Positions 27,155 through 37,643 are shown, counted from the stretch's first letter. The stretch: DNA of 64,000 bases from Hyphomicrobiaceae bacterium (GCA_021730785.1 JAKFWF010000024.1:62001-126000); one strand, 5' to 3'. Notes: generated by a model not told the origin, from the letters alone. Numbers and translations: made by a program.

Positions 27155-28773
27155 GGGCGTTTCATTCCGATTGCATCGCTTGGCACATCGCCCGACGAGA
27201 CGGGCCCATCCGACAGCCGCGTCGGCAGGGTCGAAATGCGCAGCGATTTGCGCAGCCGGCGTGAAATCCAATCGATGCCGGCCGACAACAGCACCGTCGC
27301 CATGATCAGCACCACAGCGACGTCGAAGCGCAGCTCCGAGATCGCGCCATCGACGTGGAAGCCGAGGGTGCGCACGCCGAGAATGCCGAAGATCGCGCTC
27401 TCGCGCACGATGATCTCCCAGCGATAAAGCATATAGGCCAGAAACTGGCCATAGAGCCGCGGTACGGTCTCGTAGGCATAGAGGTTGAGGCCGGTCGGCG
27501 CATCGGCCCGGTAGTCGAGCGCATCCGCATGCCGCCCCATCAGGTAGCCGACGATCCCGGCGTTGTGCACGGCCAGTGCGATGATCGCCGGCAACATGGA
27601 CGGTCCCATCAGCTGCAGCAGCACATAGGCCAGCATGTATTCGGGGGTTGAGCGGACTACGACCAGCAGGACGCGGCCCGCGGTTTGTCCGGCCGGGCCA
27701 AAGAACCGGCGCGAGACCAACGGAAACAGGATCAGCGAGAGGAGGCCCATGCTGACCAGGGCGATCTGCGACAGTACCAGCGTATTCCAGGCGCCGGGCA
27801 GGATCTGGCCGACGAAGATCGGCTGGAACCAGGCACCGAGCGCGCTCCACGTCGACCACGCCGTCCACTCGCCCACGCGAAGCGGTGCCGGCACGATGTC
27901 ATGGCCAAAGAAGCGGACCACATTGACCAGTGCCGAGCTGCCACCGATGGTGGCTGGCAGCACCAGGATGCTGCCGATCAGCAGGAACGGCAGCGTCGCC
28001 GGCCGGGCCCACAGTCGCCGCGTGCCAATCAGCACGTAGAACACGCCCAGCAGGGCCGCTGCCTGCGCGTAATGGCCCTGCTTGAAATAGCTCTCGAGGT
28101 GATAGCCGACCGTTGGCAGTCCGACGAAGCCGAGCACCAGGGTCGAGCGCAGGCCGCATTCCAGCCGGTAAAGAGTGTAGGTCCGGAACCGCCCTGCGAG
28201 TTCTGGCAGCCGGGCATAGACGAACGCCGAAATCGTCGACGTGCCGACCGGCAGCACGCGGACCGCCGAGAGGTCCGCCTCCTCGATCATCTCGGCAAAC
28301 ACCTTGGCGAAGATGCCGCTGTAGGGCAGGGCAATCGCCAGGATACCCGTCACCGGGCCGACGCCGAACACCTGGATCAGCAGTAGTGCCCAGAACAGTT
28401 CGTGGATCGACCGCAGCACCAGCGCGATCACACGCACCGCACGGGAGTTCGGGTAGATCACGGCGAGGCCGAGGCCGACCGTCGCGCCGATGCTGACGCC
28501 GATCACCGCGAAGGCAACGGTGAGCACCACGCTCCAGGCTTCGACCGACATGAAATCGGCGCGCAGGATGCCGTACATCAGACGCTGCAGTTCGGCCCAG
28601 GGATGCCGTGCCGTGATCGCGATATCGGCAATGACGAGGCACGCGACGGCGCTGGTGAGAAACAGCAGGCTGGTGCGCGTGAAGCTTGGAGATGATGGGC
28701 CGTCGGCCAGCCGCCACCGGTTGGCAAGGGCGCGTGACAGTGCGCCGGCACCGATCAGATCTGACAACCTCAT
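27151..28773 (-). CDS. ABC transporter permease with two fused PhnE-like domains
   Basis: 540 residues, about twice a normal PhnE. Two homologous membrane domains occur in tandem: helices and a loop ending in RFRTYTLYRLECGLRSTLVLGFVG in the first half, and YGQFLAYMLYRWEIIVRESAIFGILG in the second. Both match the EAA-type coupling loop region. One polypeptide therefore supplies both permease halves. The ATG overlaps the ATPase stop and the TGA overlaps selD, placing it firmly in the operon. With the PhnD-like binding protein it likely imports an oxyanion; selenate or selenite fits the context, phosphonate being the older annotation. Confidence 0.85.
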   Translation of the reverse strand: MRLSDLIGAGALSRALANRWRLADGPSSPSFTRTSLLFLTSAVACLVIADIAITARHPWAELQRLMYGILRADFMSVEAWSVVLTVAFAVIGVSIGATVGLGLAVIYPNSRAVRVIALVLRSIHELFWALLLIQVFGVGPVTGILAIALPYSGIFAKVFAEMIEEADLSAVRVLPVGTSTISAFVYARLPELAGRFRTYTLYRLECGLRSTLVLGFVGLPTVGYHLESYFKQGHYAQAAALLGVFYVLIGTRRLWARPATLPFLLIGSILVLPATIGGSSALVNVVRFFGHDIVPAPLRVGEWTAWSTWSALGAWFQPIFVGQILPGAWNTLVLSQIALVSMGLLSLILFPLVSRRFFGPAGQTAGRVLLVVVRSTPEYMLAYVLLQLMGPSMLPAIIALAVHNAGIVGYLMGRHADALDYRADAPTGLNLYAYETVPRLYGQFLAYMLYRWEIIVRESAIFGILGVRTLGFHVDGAISELRFDVAVVLIMATVLLSAGIDWISRRLRKSLRISTLPTRLSDGPVSSGDVPSDAIGMKRP

Positions 28774-29471
28774 TTCGGGCCGCCGAAGAAAGTGGTGAGG
28801 TCACTGGGGCGCAGCGACGATGACGGCTGGTCGATGATCTTGCGGCCCTGTTCCAGCACGACGATGCGGCTGCTGTGGGCGAGGGCCAGTTCCACATCGT
28901 GCAGCGCGAGCACGAGCGTCTCGTGGGCGCTGGCCAGTTGGCCCAGAATCTCGCCTCCTTGCACGTTATCGAGTGCCGAGACGACTTCGTCGCCGAGCAG
29001 GATTGGCCGCCCATTATACAGCGCGCGTGCGACCGACGTGCGCTGCTGCTGGCCGCCCGACAGGGCGCCGGCCTGCGCAAACATCTTCTCTGCGAGCCCA
29101 ACGCGGGTCAGCACGGCCGAAATCTCGGCGATCTCGCCTGAACCCGGCAGAAACAGGGTCTTGAGGTTGCGGTAGGTCGAATGCCGGTCGAGCCGGCCCA
29201 TGTAGACGTTGTGGAATACCGACAACGGACGCACCAGGGCAGTGGCCTGGGGCACCAGCGCAATATCGCCGGGGCGCTGGGCATGCAGCAGGCCGAGCAA
29301 CGTCGACTTGCCAGCTCCGCTGCGCCCCATCAAAGCCACGCGCTCGCCGGTCCTGATCTCGAGGTCGATGTCGGAAAGCACGGTGCGGCCGTCATAGCCA
29401 GCCGACGCACCGCTGAGCTTGAACACGATTTCGCCATTTGCTGCCGTATCGCCGGGAGGGCCATCCAACAT
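28770..29471 (-). CDS. ABC transporter ATP-binding protein, PhnC-like
   Basis: 233 residues. Walker A is GRSGAGKSTL, the signature LSGGQQQRTSVARAL and Walker B ILLGDEVVSALD. The Q-loop ALVPQATALVRPLSVFHNVYMGRLDR resembles PhnC. The Walker B acidic pair is D-E as expected. It powers the fused permease in the same operon. Confidence 0.9.
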   Translation of the reverse strand: MLDGPPGDTAANGEIVFKLSGASAGYDGRTVLSDIDLEIRTGERVALMGRSGAGKSTLLGLLHAQRPGDIALVPQATALVRPLSVFHNVYMGRLDRHSTYRNLKTLFLPGSGEIAEISAVLTRVGLAEKMFAQAGALSGGQQQRTSVARALYNGRPILLGDEVVSALDNVQGGEILGQLASAHETLVLALHDVELALAHSSRIVVLEQGRKIIDQPSSSLRPSDLTTFFGGPK

Positions 29472-29685
29472 TCAGCGCCTCCTTCGATCATGTGGGCTGG
29501 GGCAATGACGGCGCTTGTTGCAGTATGGCCCGCGAACTCCGACCGGCTATACTGAGCCAATTCGGAATTCGCGAGCCATGGATCACCATAGTAAAGTTTA
29601 TGATGCTAGTGTGGCTAAGCGCCGCCGTCACCTATTTGAGTGAGCGGAGCATTTGCTGTGCAAGAGCGTAATGCCACGCCGGCCC

Positions 29686-30582
29686 TCAGTTATTCAGCAA
29701 GCCGGTCAGCTTGGCCACGTCCTCGATGACCTTGTAGTCTTCGTTCTTGGCTGGAATGAACTTGCTCCGGCCGAACGCTGCCAGCAACTGGGGATCGGTG
29801 ATCTCCAGGATCGTGGTGGCGAGCTTCTTGGTGAAGCCGTCGCCAAAGGTCTTGTCCAGGTCGCCGCGGGCAACCCAGTGGTAGTCCGGAAACGGCGGTG
29901 TCTCCCAGATGACCGACACCATCTTCGGGTCGACCTTGCCGGCCTTCACTTCGGTTTCGTAGATGATGCGGTCCATCACCCCGACCTCGAAGGCGCCCGA
30001 CTGCACGAGTTGCAGCGTGCGGCTGTGATCGCCCGAGAAGCCGACGCGCGAGAAAATGGTCTCTGGCGTCTTGCCCGGGTAGGCTTGACGCAGGAAGTGC
30101 TCCGGGAACACGCGGCCGGATGTCGATGAGCGCGAGCCGAACGTGAAGCTCTTGCCTTCGATGCCCTTCGGCAGTTCCTTCGAGAGCTGCAAGCCGGTCG
30201 AGGAGTGGGCGATGAAGTAGCTGGTGAAGGCGACGTCTTCCGCGCCCTGGGCCAGGGTCTGCGAGCCCGGCACGGCCAGCACGGCCTGCACGCCGGTGAA
30301 GCCGCCGAACCAGCCGAACTGCACCTGGTTATTGGTGAACGCGGTTACGGCCGCCGGGTAGCTCTTGACGGGGAGATACTTGACCGGCACGCCAAGCTTT
30401 GCTTCGAAATACTTGGCGTAGGCCGTGAATTTCTCGACCAGCCGGGTTTCATCCTGATCTGGAATGGCGGTGAAGACCAAGGTGGCAGGCTGCGCAGTTG
30501 CTGCAGTGACTGACACACAAACGGCAAGCCCTGCAGCTAGGCCGGCACTCAACACGTTACGTCGGTTCATCAAGGACCCCAT
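29686..30582 (-). CDS. Periplasmic substrate-binding protein, PhnD-like (putative selenate type)
   Basis: 298 residues with a signal peptide (RRNVLSAGLAAGLAVCVSVTAATA, cleavage near AQPA). The PhnD-superfamily core has AIPDQDETRLVEKFTAY, QVQFGWFGGFTGVQ, SFTFGSRSSTSGRVFP and SGAFEVGVMDRIIYE. Proteins with this exact layout next to selD are annotated in databases, to my recollection, as putative selenate-binding proteins. It captures the anion in the periplasm for the operon's transporter. A second ATG 12 bases on (30570) is an equally good start. 214 bases separate it from the ATPase gene. Confidence 0.82.
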   Translation of the reverse strand: MGSLMNRRNVLSAGLAAGLAVCVSVTAATAQPATLVFTAIPDQDETRLVEKFTAYAKYFEAKLGVPVKYLPVKSYPAAVTAFTNNQVQFGWFGGFTGVQAVLAVPGSQTLAQGAEDVAFTSYFIAHSSTGLQLSKELPKGIEGKSFTFGSRSSTSGRVFPEHFLRQAYPGKTPETIFSRVGFSGDHSRTLQLVQSGAFEVGVMDRIIYETEVKAGKVDPKMVSVIWETPPFPDYHWVARGDLDKTFGDGFTKKLATTILEITDPQLLAAFGRSKFIPAKNEDYKVIEDVAKLTGLLNN

Positions 30583-30600
30583 CCACTATGCAAAAGTGAC

Positions 30601-30617
30601 GCTCGACCTCGTCGAGC
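30601..30617. promoter_or_regulatory. Inverted repeat upstream of the binding-protein gene
   Basis: Perfect 7-base arms (30601-30607 and 30611-30617) around CTC, 19-35 bases upstream of the binding-protein start, within the 119-base gap after the methyltransferase gene. It may be an operator or an mRNA hairpin separating the methyltransferase from the transporter genes. Confidence 0.35.
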
Positions 30618-30701
30618 CACCGGTATCTGCCACGCCACATCGCGCCAAAGAATGACAACTTGTTAAGACGTGATCACGGTTTGGTGATTTGTGCGTGGAC
30701 G

Positions 30702-31538
30702 TCACACCGTAGGCACTTCGGCGACGCCAACCAAGCCCACTCCGCGCAACGCCAAATCGGCGGTGCCGTGCTTGGCTTCGAGAGTGCGCACGAACCGGTC
30801 GAGCACGGCGCCTTGCCGGTCACCGAGGGCGCCGACCATCGCCGCCATGCCCGGCGCGAAGGTGATGTTCTCGGCCAGCCAGCGGGCCGATGGTGCAGTG
30901 AGCGTGGCGGTCACGGTGCTGATCCGCGGGGGGGCGAAGCCGGCCGCCGTAAACAACGCTTCGAAGTCCGTGGCCTCGCGATAGCGCAGCTGCGCCGGCA
31001 GCGGGCCCTGGGGTTGATCCGGCCACACCTCCAGGGACGCGGCGCGCAGTGCTGCAGCCAACTCGTAGTTCTGCGGCTGTGTCCAGGTGACGACGGCCAC
31101 TTTGCCGCCGGGACGCACGACGCGGCGCATCTCCTGCAGTCCGCGCACCGCATCCGGAAACAGCACGACGCCGAACACCGACAATCCCGCATCGAATGCG
31201 TGATCGGCGAAGGTGAGCGACTGGCCATCCATCGCCCGGGCATCGAGCGTAAGGCTGCTCGCCAGCGCACGCTCCCGCACGCGCTCGATCATCTTCGGCG
31301 CTGCATCGACCGCCGTGACGCTTTTGCCGGCGCGCGCGAGTGCCAGTGCCGCCCCGCCGCTGCCGCAGCCCACATCGACGACGCGGGCGCCCACCGGCAG
31401 CTGCAGTTCATCGATGGCAGCCCGCGCAAAACCGAGCGTGAACGGCTCGAAAACGCGCTCGTACACAAATACGTGATCATCCCACCGATCGGGGCACTGG
31501 TCTGGTTGCAGGACGCCGGTTAAGGAAGGCGCGGTCAT
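30702..31538 (-). CDS. Class I SAM-dependent methyltransferase
   Basis: 278 residues from the ATG at 31538, with GGAG 7 bases upstream. Motif I is VVDVGCGSGGAALALAR; motif II/III follows as VTAVDAAPKMIERVRERA, and VVRPGGKVAVVTW marks the post-III region, as in UbiE/ArsM-like enzymes. The substrate is unknown. It is on the same strand and 119 bases ahead of the selenate-type binding-protein gene, so it could be the first gene of the selenium operon, possibly methylating a selenium compound; that is inference only. It is divergent from a radical SAM gene across 82 bases. Confidence 0.85.
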   Translation of the reverse strand: MTAPSLTGVLQPDQCPDRWDDHVFVYERVFEPFTLGFARAAIDELQLPVGARVVDVGCGSGGAALALARAGKSVTAVDAAPKMIERVRERALASSLTLDARAMDGQSLTFADHAFDAGLSVFGVVLFPDAVRGLQEMRRVVRPGGKVAVVTWTQPQNYELAAALRAASLEVWPDQPQGPLPAQLRYREATDFEALFTAAGFAPPRISTVTATLTAPSARWLAENITFAPGMAAMVGALGDRQGAVLDRFVRTLEAKHGTADLALRGVGLVGVAEVPTV

Positions 31539-31620
31539 GTTAATCTCCGGCGGCTGCGTCGGACGGTTGAGCGATCCGCCGTCAGGGCGAAATCTGTCGT
31601 CCCCACGCAAAGATGAGTTC
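31539..31620. promoter_or_regulatory. Short divergent promoter region
   Basis: 82 bases separate the outward-facing methyltransferase and radical SAM starts. A shared, jointly controlled promoter pair is likely. I cannot assign -35/-10 elements with confidence. Confidence 0.35.
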
Positions 31621-32673
31621 ATGCCAGCATCATCCGGATCAACGGTCGGCGCAACCACTGAGGCACACCCGGGCTTTGCGCTCGGCCTCGGCCTGACCAA
31701 CGAGTGCAATCTCTCCTGCTCGTTCTGCTACCGCGATCCCTCACGCGTCGATCGGCTGTCGCTCGACCAGGTCCGGTCCGTCATCGACAAGATCCCCGTC
31801 AGATCCGTCAACCTGGGGACCGGCGAAAACGGCCTGCATCCGGAGTTTCTGAACATCGTCGGCTATCTGCGCGAGCAGCCGCTCAAGCTGACGATGACCT
31901 CGAACGGATACTCGGTGCAGTGCGTGCCCGATGCCCAGTTGGCGGCCTTCAAGGACATCGAGTTCTCGCTCGACTACCCGACCGAAGCCGAACAAGACGC
32001 GCAGCGCGGTCCCGGCAATTGGGCGCTGCTGCACGAGCAGGCGGCACGGTGCAAGCGGCTCGGCGTGCCGGTCACCTTCATCTCGGTCATGATGCAGGCG
32101 AACTTCGACAGGTTGGCCGAGGTCGCCGAAGTCGCCAAGGCCTACGACGCACCGCTGCGCATCAATGTCTATCAGTCCGTGCAGTCGGATACCTACGCAC
32201 TGACCTACGAGCAGTACTGGACCGCCTTCGAGACGTTGTTTGCCAAGACCGACGTGATCGCCATCGGCGAGCCGCTGGTGCGGGCGATGGCCGGCTTGCC
32301 GCCCCGCACCGGCGGCTGCGGCGTTGCGACCGTTCGCGTGACGCCGCGAGCGACCGTTCAGCCGTGTGTGTACTGGACCGGCAAGGGCGCGGCCCTCGAC
32401 GTGCTGCTGGAGGCCGGGTCCGCCGTCGTCGACAGCGAACCGTTCGAGAAGGCGCGATCGGTGCCCAAGGCCTGCGAAAGCTGCGTGCATCTGGCGGCCT
32501 GCCGTGGCGGCTGCGCCGGACGCCGCCGGCTGCTCGGCGCCCTCGAGTCGCCAGATCCCTATTGCCCGATCATACGTGGCGACAACCGCAAACTGTCGAT
32601 CCGCATGGCCCCCTCCCGCGACCTGCCCAAGCTCGAAAGCGCCTGCACCACGATCGTCATCGCGCGCGGCTGA
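31621..32673 (+). CDS. Radical SAM/SPASM-type enzyme
   Basis: 350 residues from the ATG at 31621; a frame open from 31537 adds 28 non-conserved residues. The cluster motif is CNLSCSFC after LGLTNE, followed by VNLGTGENGLHPEF (GGE-like) and LTMTSNGYSV. The C-terminal half carries GGCGVATVRVTPRATVQPC and CESCVHLAACRGGCAGRR, a SPASM/twitch-like cysteine pattern. Such enzymes modify peptides, sugars or cofactors. Its divergence from the methyltransferase and selenium-operon genes suggests shared control; the substrate is unknown. Confidence 0.85.
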   Translation: MPASSGSTVGATTEAHPGFALGLGLTNECNLSCSFCYRDPSRVDRLSLDQVRSVIDKIPVRSVNLGTGENGLHPEFLNIVGYLREQPLKLTMTSNGYSVQCVPDAQLAAFKDIEFSLDYPTEAEQDAQRGPGNWALLHEQAARCKRLGVPVTFISVMMQANFDRLAEVAEVAKAYDAPLRINVYQSVQSDTYALTYEQYWTAFETLFAKTDVIAIGEPLVRAMAGLPPRTGGCGVATVRVTPRATVQPCVYWTGKGAALDVLLEAGSAVVDSEPFEKARSVPKACESCVHLAACRGGCAGRRRLLGALESPDPYCPIIRGDNRKLSIRMAPSRDLPKLESACTTIVIARG

Positions 32674-32717
32674 GGCGCAAGGGTGATCGAGGGGAGACGA
32701 GCCATCGCGGCTTGACC

Positions 32718-35438
32718 TCACATCCCCGGCCGGCCGGTCTTCTTTTGTCGCCCGCGGCGGGCTTTCTTCTCGGCGTCGGTCGGCACGTCGACGGTTCTGA
32801 GCTGGCGCTGCGGCACATCCTTCGGCAGCGGCACGCTGGTCGAGGCGTGTGGTCCCATCTCGTCTAACGTCGGCTTGTGCGGGCCCTTCACGTGTTCACC
32901 GAACGACCCGCCCTTGGTGCTGTCGTCCACCTGTGGCGCGCGGGCCTTCAGGTGCGCCTCCCGAACGCCCTCTGCGGAGCCGGCCGGGAGGCGCGAAACT
33001 GCCGGCATGTTCGCCGCATCGCCGTACTTGCGCGTGCCCCTGTAGCCGCCGGTCCTATCGTCGACCTCCGTCTGCCGTGCGAGGGGATCGTCCGCAATTG
33101 CAAGCTCCGTCTCGCGCAGGCGCTTGACCTCGTCGCGCAGGCGCGCGGCCGTCTCGAACTCGAGGTCGGCTGCGGCCTCGCGCATACGCTTTTCCATGTC
33201 GGCAAGCACCGTCTGCAGATTGTGTCCGACCAGCGGCTCGTTGCGGCCATCGACCAGGCCGGCATCGACGGTCACGCGATCCGCTTCATAGATCGAGCCC
33301 ATGATGTCGCCGATGTTCTTCTTGACGCTTTCCGGCGTGATGCCGTTGGCCTTGTTGTAGGCCACCTGCTTTTCGCGACGCCGGTCGGTCTCGGCGATGG
33401 CGCGCTCCATGGAGCCGGTCATCTGGTCGGCATAGAGGATGACCTTGCCATCGACATTGCGGGCGGCGCGGCCGATGGTCTGGATCAGCGATGTTTCCGA
33501 CCGCAGGAAGCCTTCCTTGTCGGCATCGAGAATGGCGACGAGGGCGCACTCGGGAATGTCGAGGCCCTCGCGCAGCAGGTTGATGCCGATCAGCACGTCG
33601 TAGGCGCCGAGCCGCAGATCGCGGATGATCTCGATGCGCTCCAGGGTCTCGATGTCCGAGTGCATGTAGCGCACGCGGATGCCCTGCTCGTGCATGTATT
33701 CGGTCAAGTCCTCGGCCATGCGCTTGGTCAGCACCGTAACAAGCGTGCGATAGCCCTTGCGCGAGACGGCCCGCACCTCGTCGATCAGATCGTCGACCTG
33801 GGTCTTGGCGGTGCGGATCTCGACCGGCGGATCGATCAGCCCGGTCGGCCTGATCACCTGCTCGACGAAGGCGCCGCCGGTCTGCTCCAGCTCCCAGCCG
33901 CCCGGCGTTGCCGACACATAGACCGAGGCCGGACGCATGGCGTCCCACTCCTCGAAGCGCAGCGGCCGGTTGTCCATGCAGGAGGGCAGGCGGAAGCCGT
34001 ATTCGGCAAGCGTCGCCTTGCGCCGGAAGTCGCCGCGGAACATGCCACCGATCTGTGGTACCGTGACGTGGCTCTCGTCGGCGAACACGAGGGCGTTGTC
34101 GGGCAAGTATTCAAACAGCGTCGGCGGCGGATCGCCGGGATTGCGGCCCGTCAGATAGCGCGAGTAGTTCTCGATGCCAGCGCAACTGCCGCTTGCTTCC
34201 ATCGACGCCATGTCGAACTCGGTGCGCTGTTCGAGGCGCTGGGCCTCCAGCAGCTTGCCCCCGGCATAGAGTTCCTCGAGCCGCGCCTTCAGTTCCTTCT
34301 TGATCGCCTTGATCGCCTGCTGCAGCGTCGGCTTCGGCGTCACGTAGTGCGAGTTCGCATACATCTTCACGAGCTTCAGGTCGTCGGTCTTGGTGCCGGT
34401 CAGCGGATCGAACTCGACGATGCTCTCGATCTCGTCGCCAAACAGCGAAATGCGCCAGGCGCGGTCCTCATAGTGGGCGGGAAATACCTCGACCGTGTCG
34501 CCGCGGGCGCGGAACGTGCCGCGCACGAAGTTCAAGTCGCTGCGCTTGAAGTGCAGGGCGACGAGGTCGGCCAGCAGCTGGTCGCGCGATAGCCGTTCGC
34601 CGACCGACACCGTGAAGGTCATGGCGGTGTAGGTCTCGACTGAGCCGATGCCGTAGATGCACGACACGGACGCCACGATGATCACGTCGTCGCGCTCCAG
34701 CAGCGCGCGGGTGGCTGAGTGCCGCATGCGGTCGATCTGCTCGTTCACCGAGCTTTCTTTCTCGATGTAGGTGTCGGTGCGCGGCACGTAGGCTTCGGGC
34801 TGGTAATAGTCGTAGTACGACACGAAGTACTCGACGGCGTTGTCGGGAAAGAAGCTTTTGAACTCGCCGTACAGCTGGGCCGCCAGCGTCTTGTTCGGCG
34901 CCAGCACAAGAGCCGGCCGTTGCGTCTGCTCGATGATGTGCGCGACCGTGAAGGTCTTGCCCGAGCCGGTGACGCCGAGCAGCACCTGATTGCGCTCGTT
35001 CTGCCGGACGCCTTCGACCAGTTCCTTGATCGCCTGCGGCTGGTCCCCCTTCGGCGTATAGTCCGACACGATGCGGAATGGGATGCCGCCTTCGGACTTG
35101 TCCGGCCGCGGCGGGCGATGGGGGATGAACTCCGGCGTGGTGCCGGCCACGATCGGGTGGTTCGCCATCATCGGCTGCCGGGCGAGCAGGTCGAGGGCTT
35201 GCGCGTCACGGTCCTCGGGCCGGGTGAGGAGCGCGGTCAAGCCCGCGGTGATGCTCGCGTCCTGCGGTCGAAATCCGACGTTGCGCAGCGCCGGCAGGGT
35301 TGACGGCCCGGGCGTATAGGTCGTCTGCAGCGCCTCGGCCAGCCCCGGCGTATGGGCGGCGGTCTCCATCGGCGGCGCCTGCGGCTTGCCGGACTTCGCC
35401 CGCGAGGGACGTGGTTTCGATGAAGGAGGTTTTGCCAT
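32718..35438 (-). CDS. uvrB: Excinuclease ABC subunit B
   Basis: 906 residues, longer than the usual 670-750 because of an N-terminal extension (about 120 residues, rich in Pro, Ala, Lys) and a C-terminal basic tail. The core starts [17 protein letters not shown], with Walker [11 protein letters not shown], the beta-hairpin [20 protein letters not shown], and [16 protein letters not shown] and [11 protein letters not shown]. The UVR domain ([24 protein letters not shown]) is near the end. It verifies damage in nucleotide-excision repair with UvrA and UvrC. The start at 35438 ([10 protein letters not shown]) is preceded by a purine-poor region. No alphaproteobacterial LexA box was evident upstream. 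Confidence 0.96.
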   Translation of the reverse strand: MAKPPSSKPRPSRAKSGKPQAPPMETAAHTPGLAEALQTTYTPGPSTLPALRNVGFRPQDASITAGLTALLTRPEDRDAQALDLLARQPMMANHPIVAGTTPEFIPHRPPRPDKSEGGIPFRIVSDYTPKGDQPQAIKELVEGVRQNERNQVLLGVTGSGKTFTVAHIIEQTQRPALVLAPNKTLAAQLYGEFKSFFPDNAVEYFVSYYDYYQPEAYVPRTDTYIEKESSVNEQIDRMRHSATRALLERDDVIIVASVSCIYGIGSVETYTAMTFTVSVGERLSRDQLLADLVALHFKRSDLNFVRGTFRARGDTVEVFPAHYEDRAWRISLFGDEIESIVEFDPLTGTKTDDLKLVKMYANSHYVTPKPTLQQAIKAIKKELKARLEELYAGGKLLEAQRLEQRTEFDMASMEASGSCAGIENYSRYLTGRNPGDPPPTLFEYLPDNALVFADESHVTVPQIGGMFRGDFRRKATLAEYGFRLPSCMDNRPLRFEEWDAMRPASVYVSATPGGWELEQTGGAFVEQVIRPTGLIDPPVEIRTAKTQVDDLIDEVRAVSRKGYRTLVTVLTKRMAEDLTEYMHEQGIRVRYMHSDIETLERIEIIRDLRLGAYDVLIGINLLREGLDIPECALVAILDADKEGFLRSETSLIQTIGRAARNVDGKVILYADQMTGSMERAIAETDRRREKQVAYNKANGITPESVKKNIGDIMGSIYEADRVTVDAGLVDGRNEPLVGHNLQTVLADMEKRMREAAADLEFETAARLRDEVKRLRETELAIADDPLARQTEVDDRTGGYRGTRKYGDAANMPAVSRLPAGSAEGVREAHLKARAPQVDDSTKGGSFGEHVKGPHKPTLDEMGPHASTSVPLPKDVPQRQLRTVDVPTDAEKKARRGRQKKTGRPGM

Positions 35439-35591
35439 GGTCCGAATATGCCCCGAGTCAGAGCGGCAACTCAAGGCGGCCGATGCCCATTTCAAACGTT
35501 CGGCGCAGCTGCACGATGACCCACCCTGTGCATAACGGGCACGAGCCACGTTCTCGGCCGGTGGCGGTCGCGAATCGCTTACACTGGCGGC

Positions 35592-37643
35592 ATGAAGTTC
35601 ACACCCCAGTTCCTCGATGAAATCCGCGCCCGGCTGCCGGTCAGCCAGGTGGTGGCGCGCAAGGTCGCGCTGAAGCGCAAGGGGCGTGAGTTCGCCGGCC
35701 TGTCGCCGTTCAAGACCGAGAAGACTGCGTCGTTCTTCGTCAACGATGCCAAGGGTTTCTACCACTGCTTCGCGTCCGGCGAGCATGGCGACATCTTCAA
35801 GTTCGTGATGACGACCGAGGGGCTGTCATTCCCCGAGGCGGTCGAGCGGCTGGCCGCCGAGGCCGGCGTGCCGATGCCGAAGGAAGAAGGGCGTGACGAG
35901 GAACGCGATCGGACCCGCCAGGACGAACGCACCCGGCTCTATGACCTGCTGGAGGCGTCTGCCCGGTTCTTTGAGGCCAATCTGCGCGCAGGCGTGGGCG
36001 ACGAGGCCCGTGCCTACCTGCAGCGGCGCGGCCTGAAGCCCGAGACAGTCGCGAAGTTCCGCCTGGGGTTCGGCCCGAATAGCCGATCGGCGCTCAAAGA
36101 TCACCTCGCGAAGGCCGGCTTCACCGTGCTGGAAATGGTCACCTCCGGCATGCTGATCGGCGGCGACGATATCCCCCAGCCCTACGACCGCTTCCGCAAT
36201 CGCGTGATGTTCCCGATCACCGACCTCAAGGACCGGGTGATCGCGTTCGGCGGCCGCGCGCTCGAAAAGGACGTGCCGGCGAAATACCTCAACTCGCCGG
36301 AAACGCCGCTGTTCCACAAGGGCGCGATCCTGTTCAACGCCGCCAAGGCTCGGCCGCTCGCCTATGAGCGCGAGCAGGTGATCGCGGTCGAGGGCTACAT
36401 GGACGTGGTGGCGCTCACCGAAGCTGGTTTCGGCCAGTCGGTTGCACCGCTCGGCACGGCGTTGACCGAGGATCAGGTCCGCATCCTGTGGCGCCTCAGC
36501 CCGGAGCCGATCCTGTGTTTCGACGGCGACAGCGCCGGCAAGAAAGCTGGCTTCCGCGCGATCGACACCGTCCTGCCGCACCTGAAGCCGGGCGTCAGTG
36601 TCGCCTTCGCCTTCCTGCCCGACGGCCTCGACCCCGACGATCTGATCCGCAGCCGCGGGGCGGACGCCATGCGAACCTGTCTCGCCGAGGCGAAGCCGCT
36701 GATCGACATCCTGTTCGCCCGCGAGTGGGGCAGCGGCACGTGGACCACGCCCGAGCGACGCGCCAGCCTGGAGCAGCGGTTGTTCAAGCTCGTCGGCTCG
36801 ATCACCGACGACAGCGTGCGGGCGCACTACAACCAGGCGATCCGCCAGCGCCTGCGCGATGCCTGGGGTGCGAGCGCGCCGCCCGCCTCGCGGGCCGGTT
36901 CGGAAAATTTTGGCGGCGGCGGACGCCAGCAGGGGGGCTATCAGAAGTCGTTCGGCGGCCGTTGGGGCGGCGGTCAAGGGGCTGGCATGGGCAAGTCCGG
37001 GTTCCCTGCGGGCGCGGCCAAGGGGCAGTTCGGTCGCGGTGGCAACCAGCGTTTCGCCCAGCCAGGGGGACGACTGCCGGCCAGCGACGCGCTGCGCCAG
37101 AGTTCGCTCGCGGCCACCACGGCTGCGGCCAGTATGCCCTATCGCGAGGCCCTGTTGATCGCAGCCCTGTTGAACCATCCCTGGTTGCTCGGAGAACAGG
37201 CGGAAGAGATTTCCGGCATCGATTTTACAACAGCAGCGCTGGCAAAGCTGCGTTCCACCCTACTTTCGCTCGATGCCGACAATATTTCCCTTGACAGGCA
37301 GACATTGCGATCCCACTTGCTCGAATTGGAGGTGGCTAAGACCCTTGGTGCCGTCGAGCGGGCAATCACCCACAAGTGCGACCGTTTCGCCAATCCTGAT
37401 GCCGATCGAGCCGAGGTGGATGCTGGCTGGCGCCACGCCCTCGCGCTCCATGAACGGCAGTCCGGATTGCGCAAGGCCCTGGAGGCTGCGGAGCAGGAGT
37501 GGCATGATACGGAAAGTGAGGATGCGTTTGCCTGCATTCGTGAAATCAAGGCGTTGATCGCCAACTCCGACGTTCTGGATCTCAGCTTCGATAACGCAAC
37601 GAAAACCGAACCTGCCGCCTCCCGCGTGAGCGGCGCCCTTTGA
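35592..37643 (+). CDS. dnaG: DNA primase
   Basis: 683 residues. The N-terminal zinc-ribbon region aligns ([15 protein letters not shown], then [14 protein letters not shown]), but of the four metal-ligand positions only Cys59 remains; positions 38, 41 and 62 are Ser, Lys and Ser. The RNA polymerase core follows, with the TOPRIM motifs [15 protein letters not shown] and [12 protein letters not shown] Gly/Gln-rich linker (about 435-490) precedes the DnaB-interacting C-terminal domain. Zinc-site decay is, to my knowledge, usual in Rhizobiales. It starts divergently from uvrB, 153 bases away, and precedes rpoD as in the classic dnaG-rpoD pair. Confidence 0.95.
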   Translation: MKFTPQFLDEIRARLPVSQVVARKVALKRKGREFAGLSPFKTEKTASFFVNDAKGFYHCFASGEHGDIFKFVMTTEGLSFPEAVERLAAEAGVPMPKEEGRDEERDRTRQDERTRLYDLLEASARFFEANLRAGVGDEARAYLQRRGLKPETVAKFRLGFGPNSRSALKDHLAKAGFTVLEMVTSGMLIGGDDIPQPYDRFRNRVMFPITDLKDRVIAFGGRALEKDVPAKYLNSPETPLFHKGAILFNAAKARPLAYEREQVIAVEGYMDVVALTEAGFGQSVAPLGTALTEDQVRILWRLSPEPILCFDGDSAGKKAGFRAIDTVLPHLKPGVSVAFAFLPDGLDPDDLIRSRGADAMRTCLAEAKPLIDILFAREWGSGTWTTPERRASLEQRLFKLVGSITDDSVRAHYNQAIRQRLRDAWGASAPPASRAGSENFGGGGRQQGGYQKSFGGRWGGGQGAGMGKSGFPAGAAKGQFGRGGNQRFAQPGGRLPASDALRQSSLAATTAAASMPYREALLIAALLNHPWLLGEQAEEISGIDFTTAALAKLRSTLLSLDADNISLDRQTLRSHLLELEVAKTLGAVERAITHKCDRFANPDADRAEVDAGWRHALALHERQSGLRKALEAAEQEWHDTESEDAFACIREIKALIANSDVLDLSFDNATKTEPAASRVSGAL

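Noticed and set aside
35439-35591. LexA/SOS box (GTTC-N7-GTTC) before uvrB
   Set aside because: Single GTTC half-sites occur but no second half-site at the right spacing.
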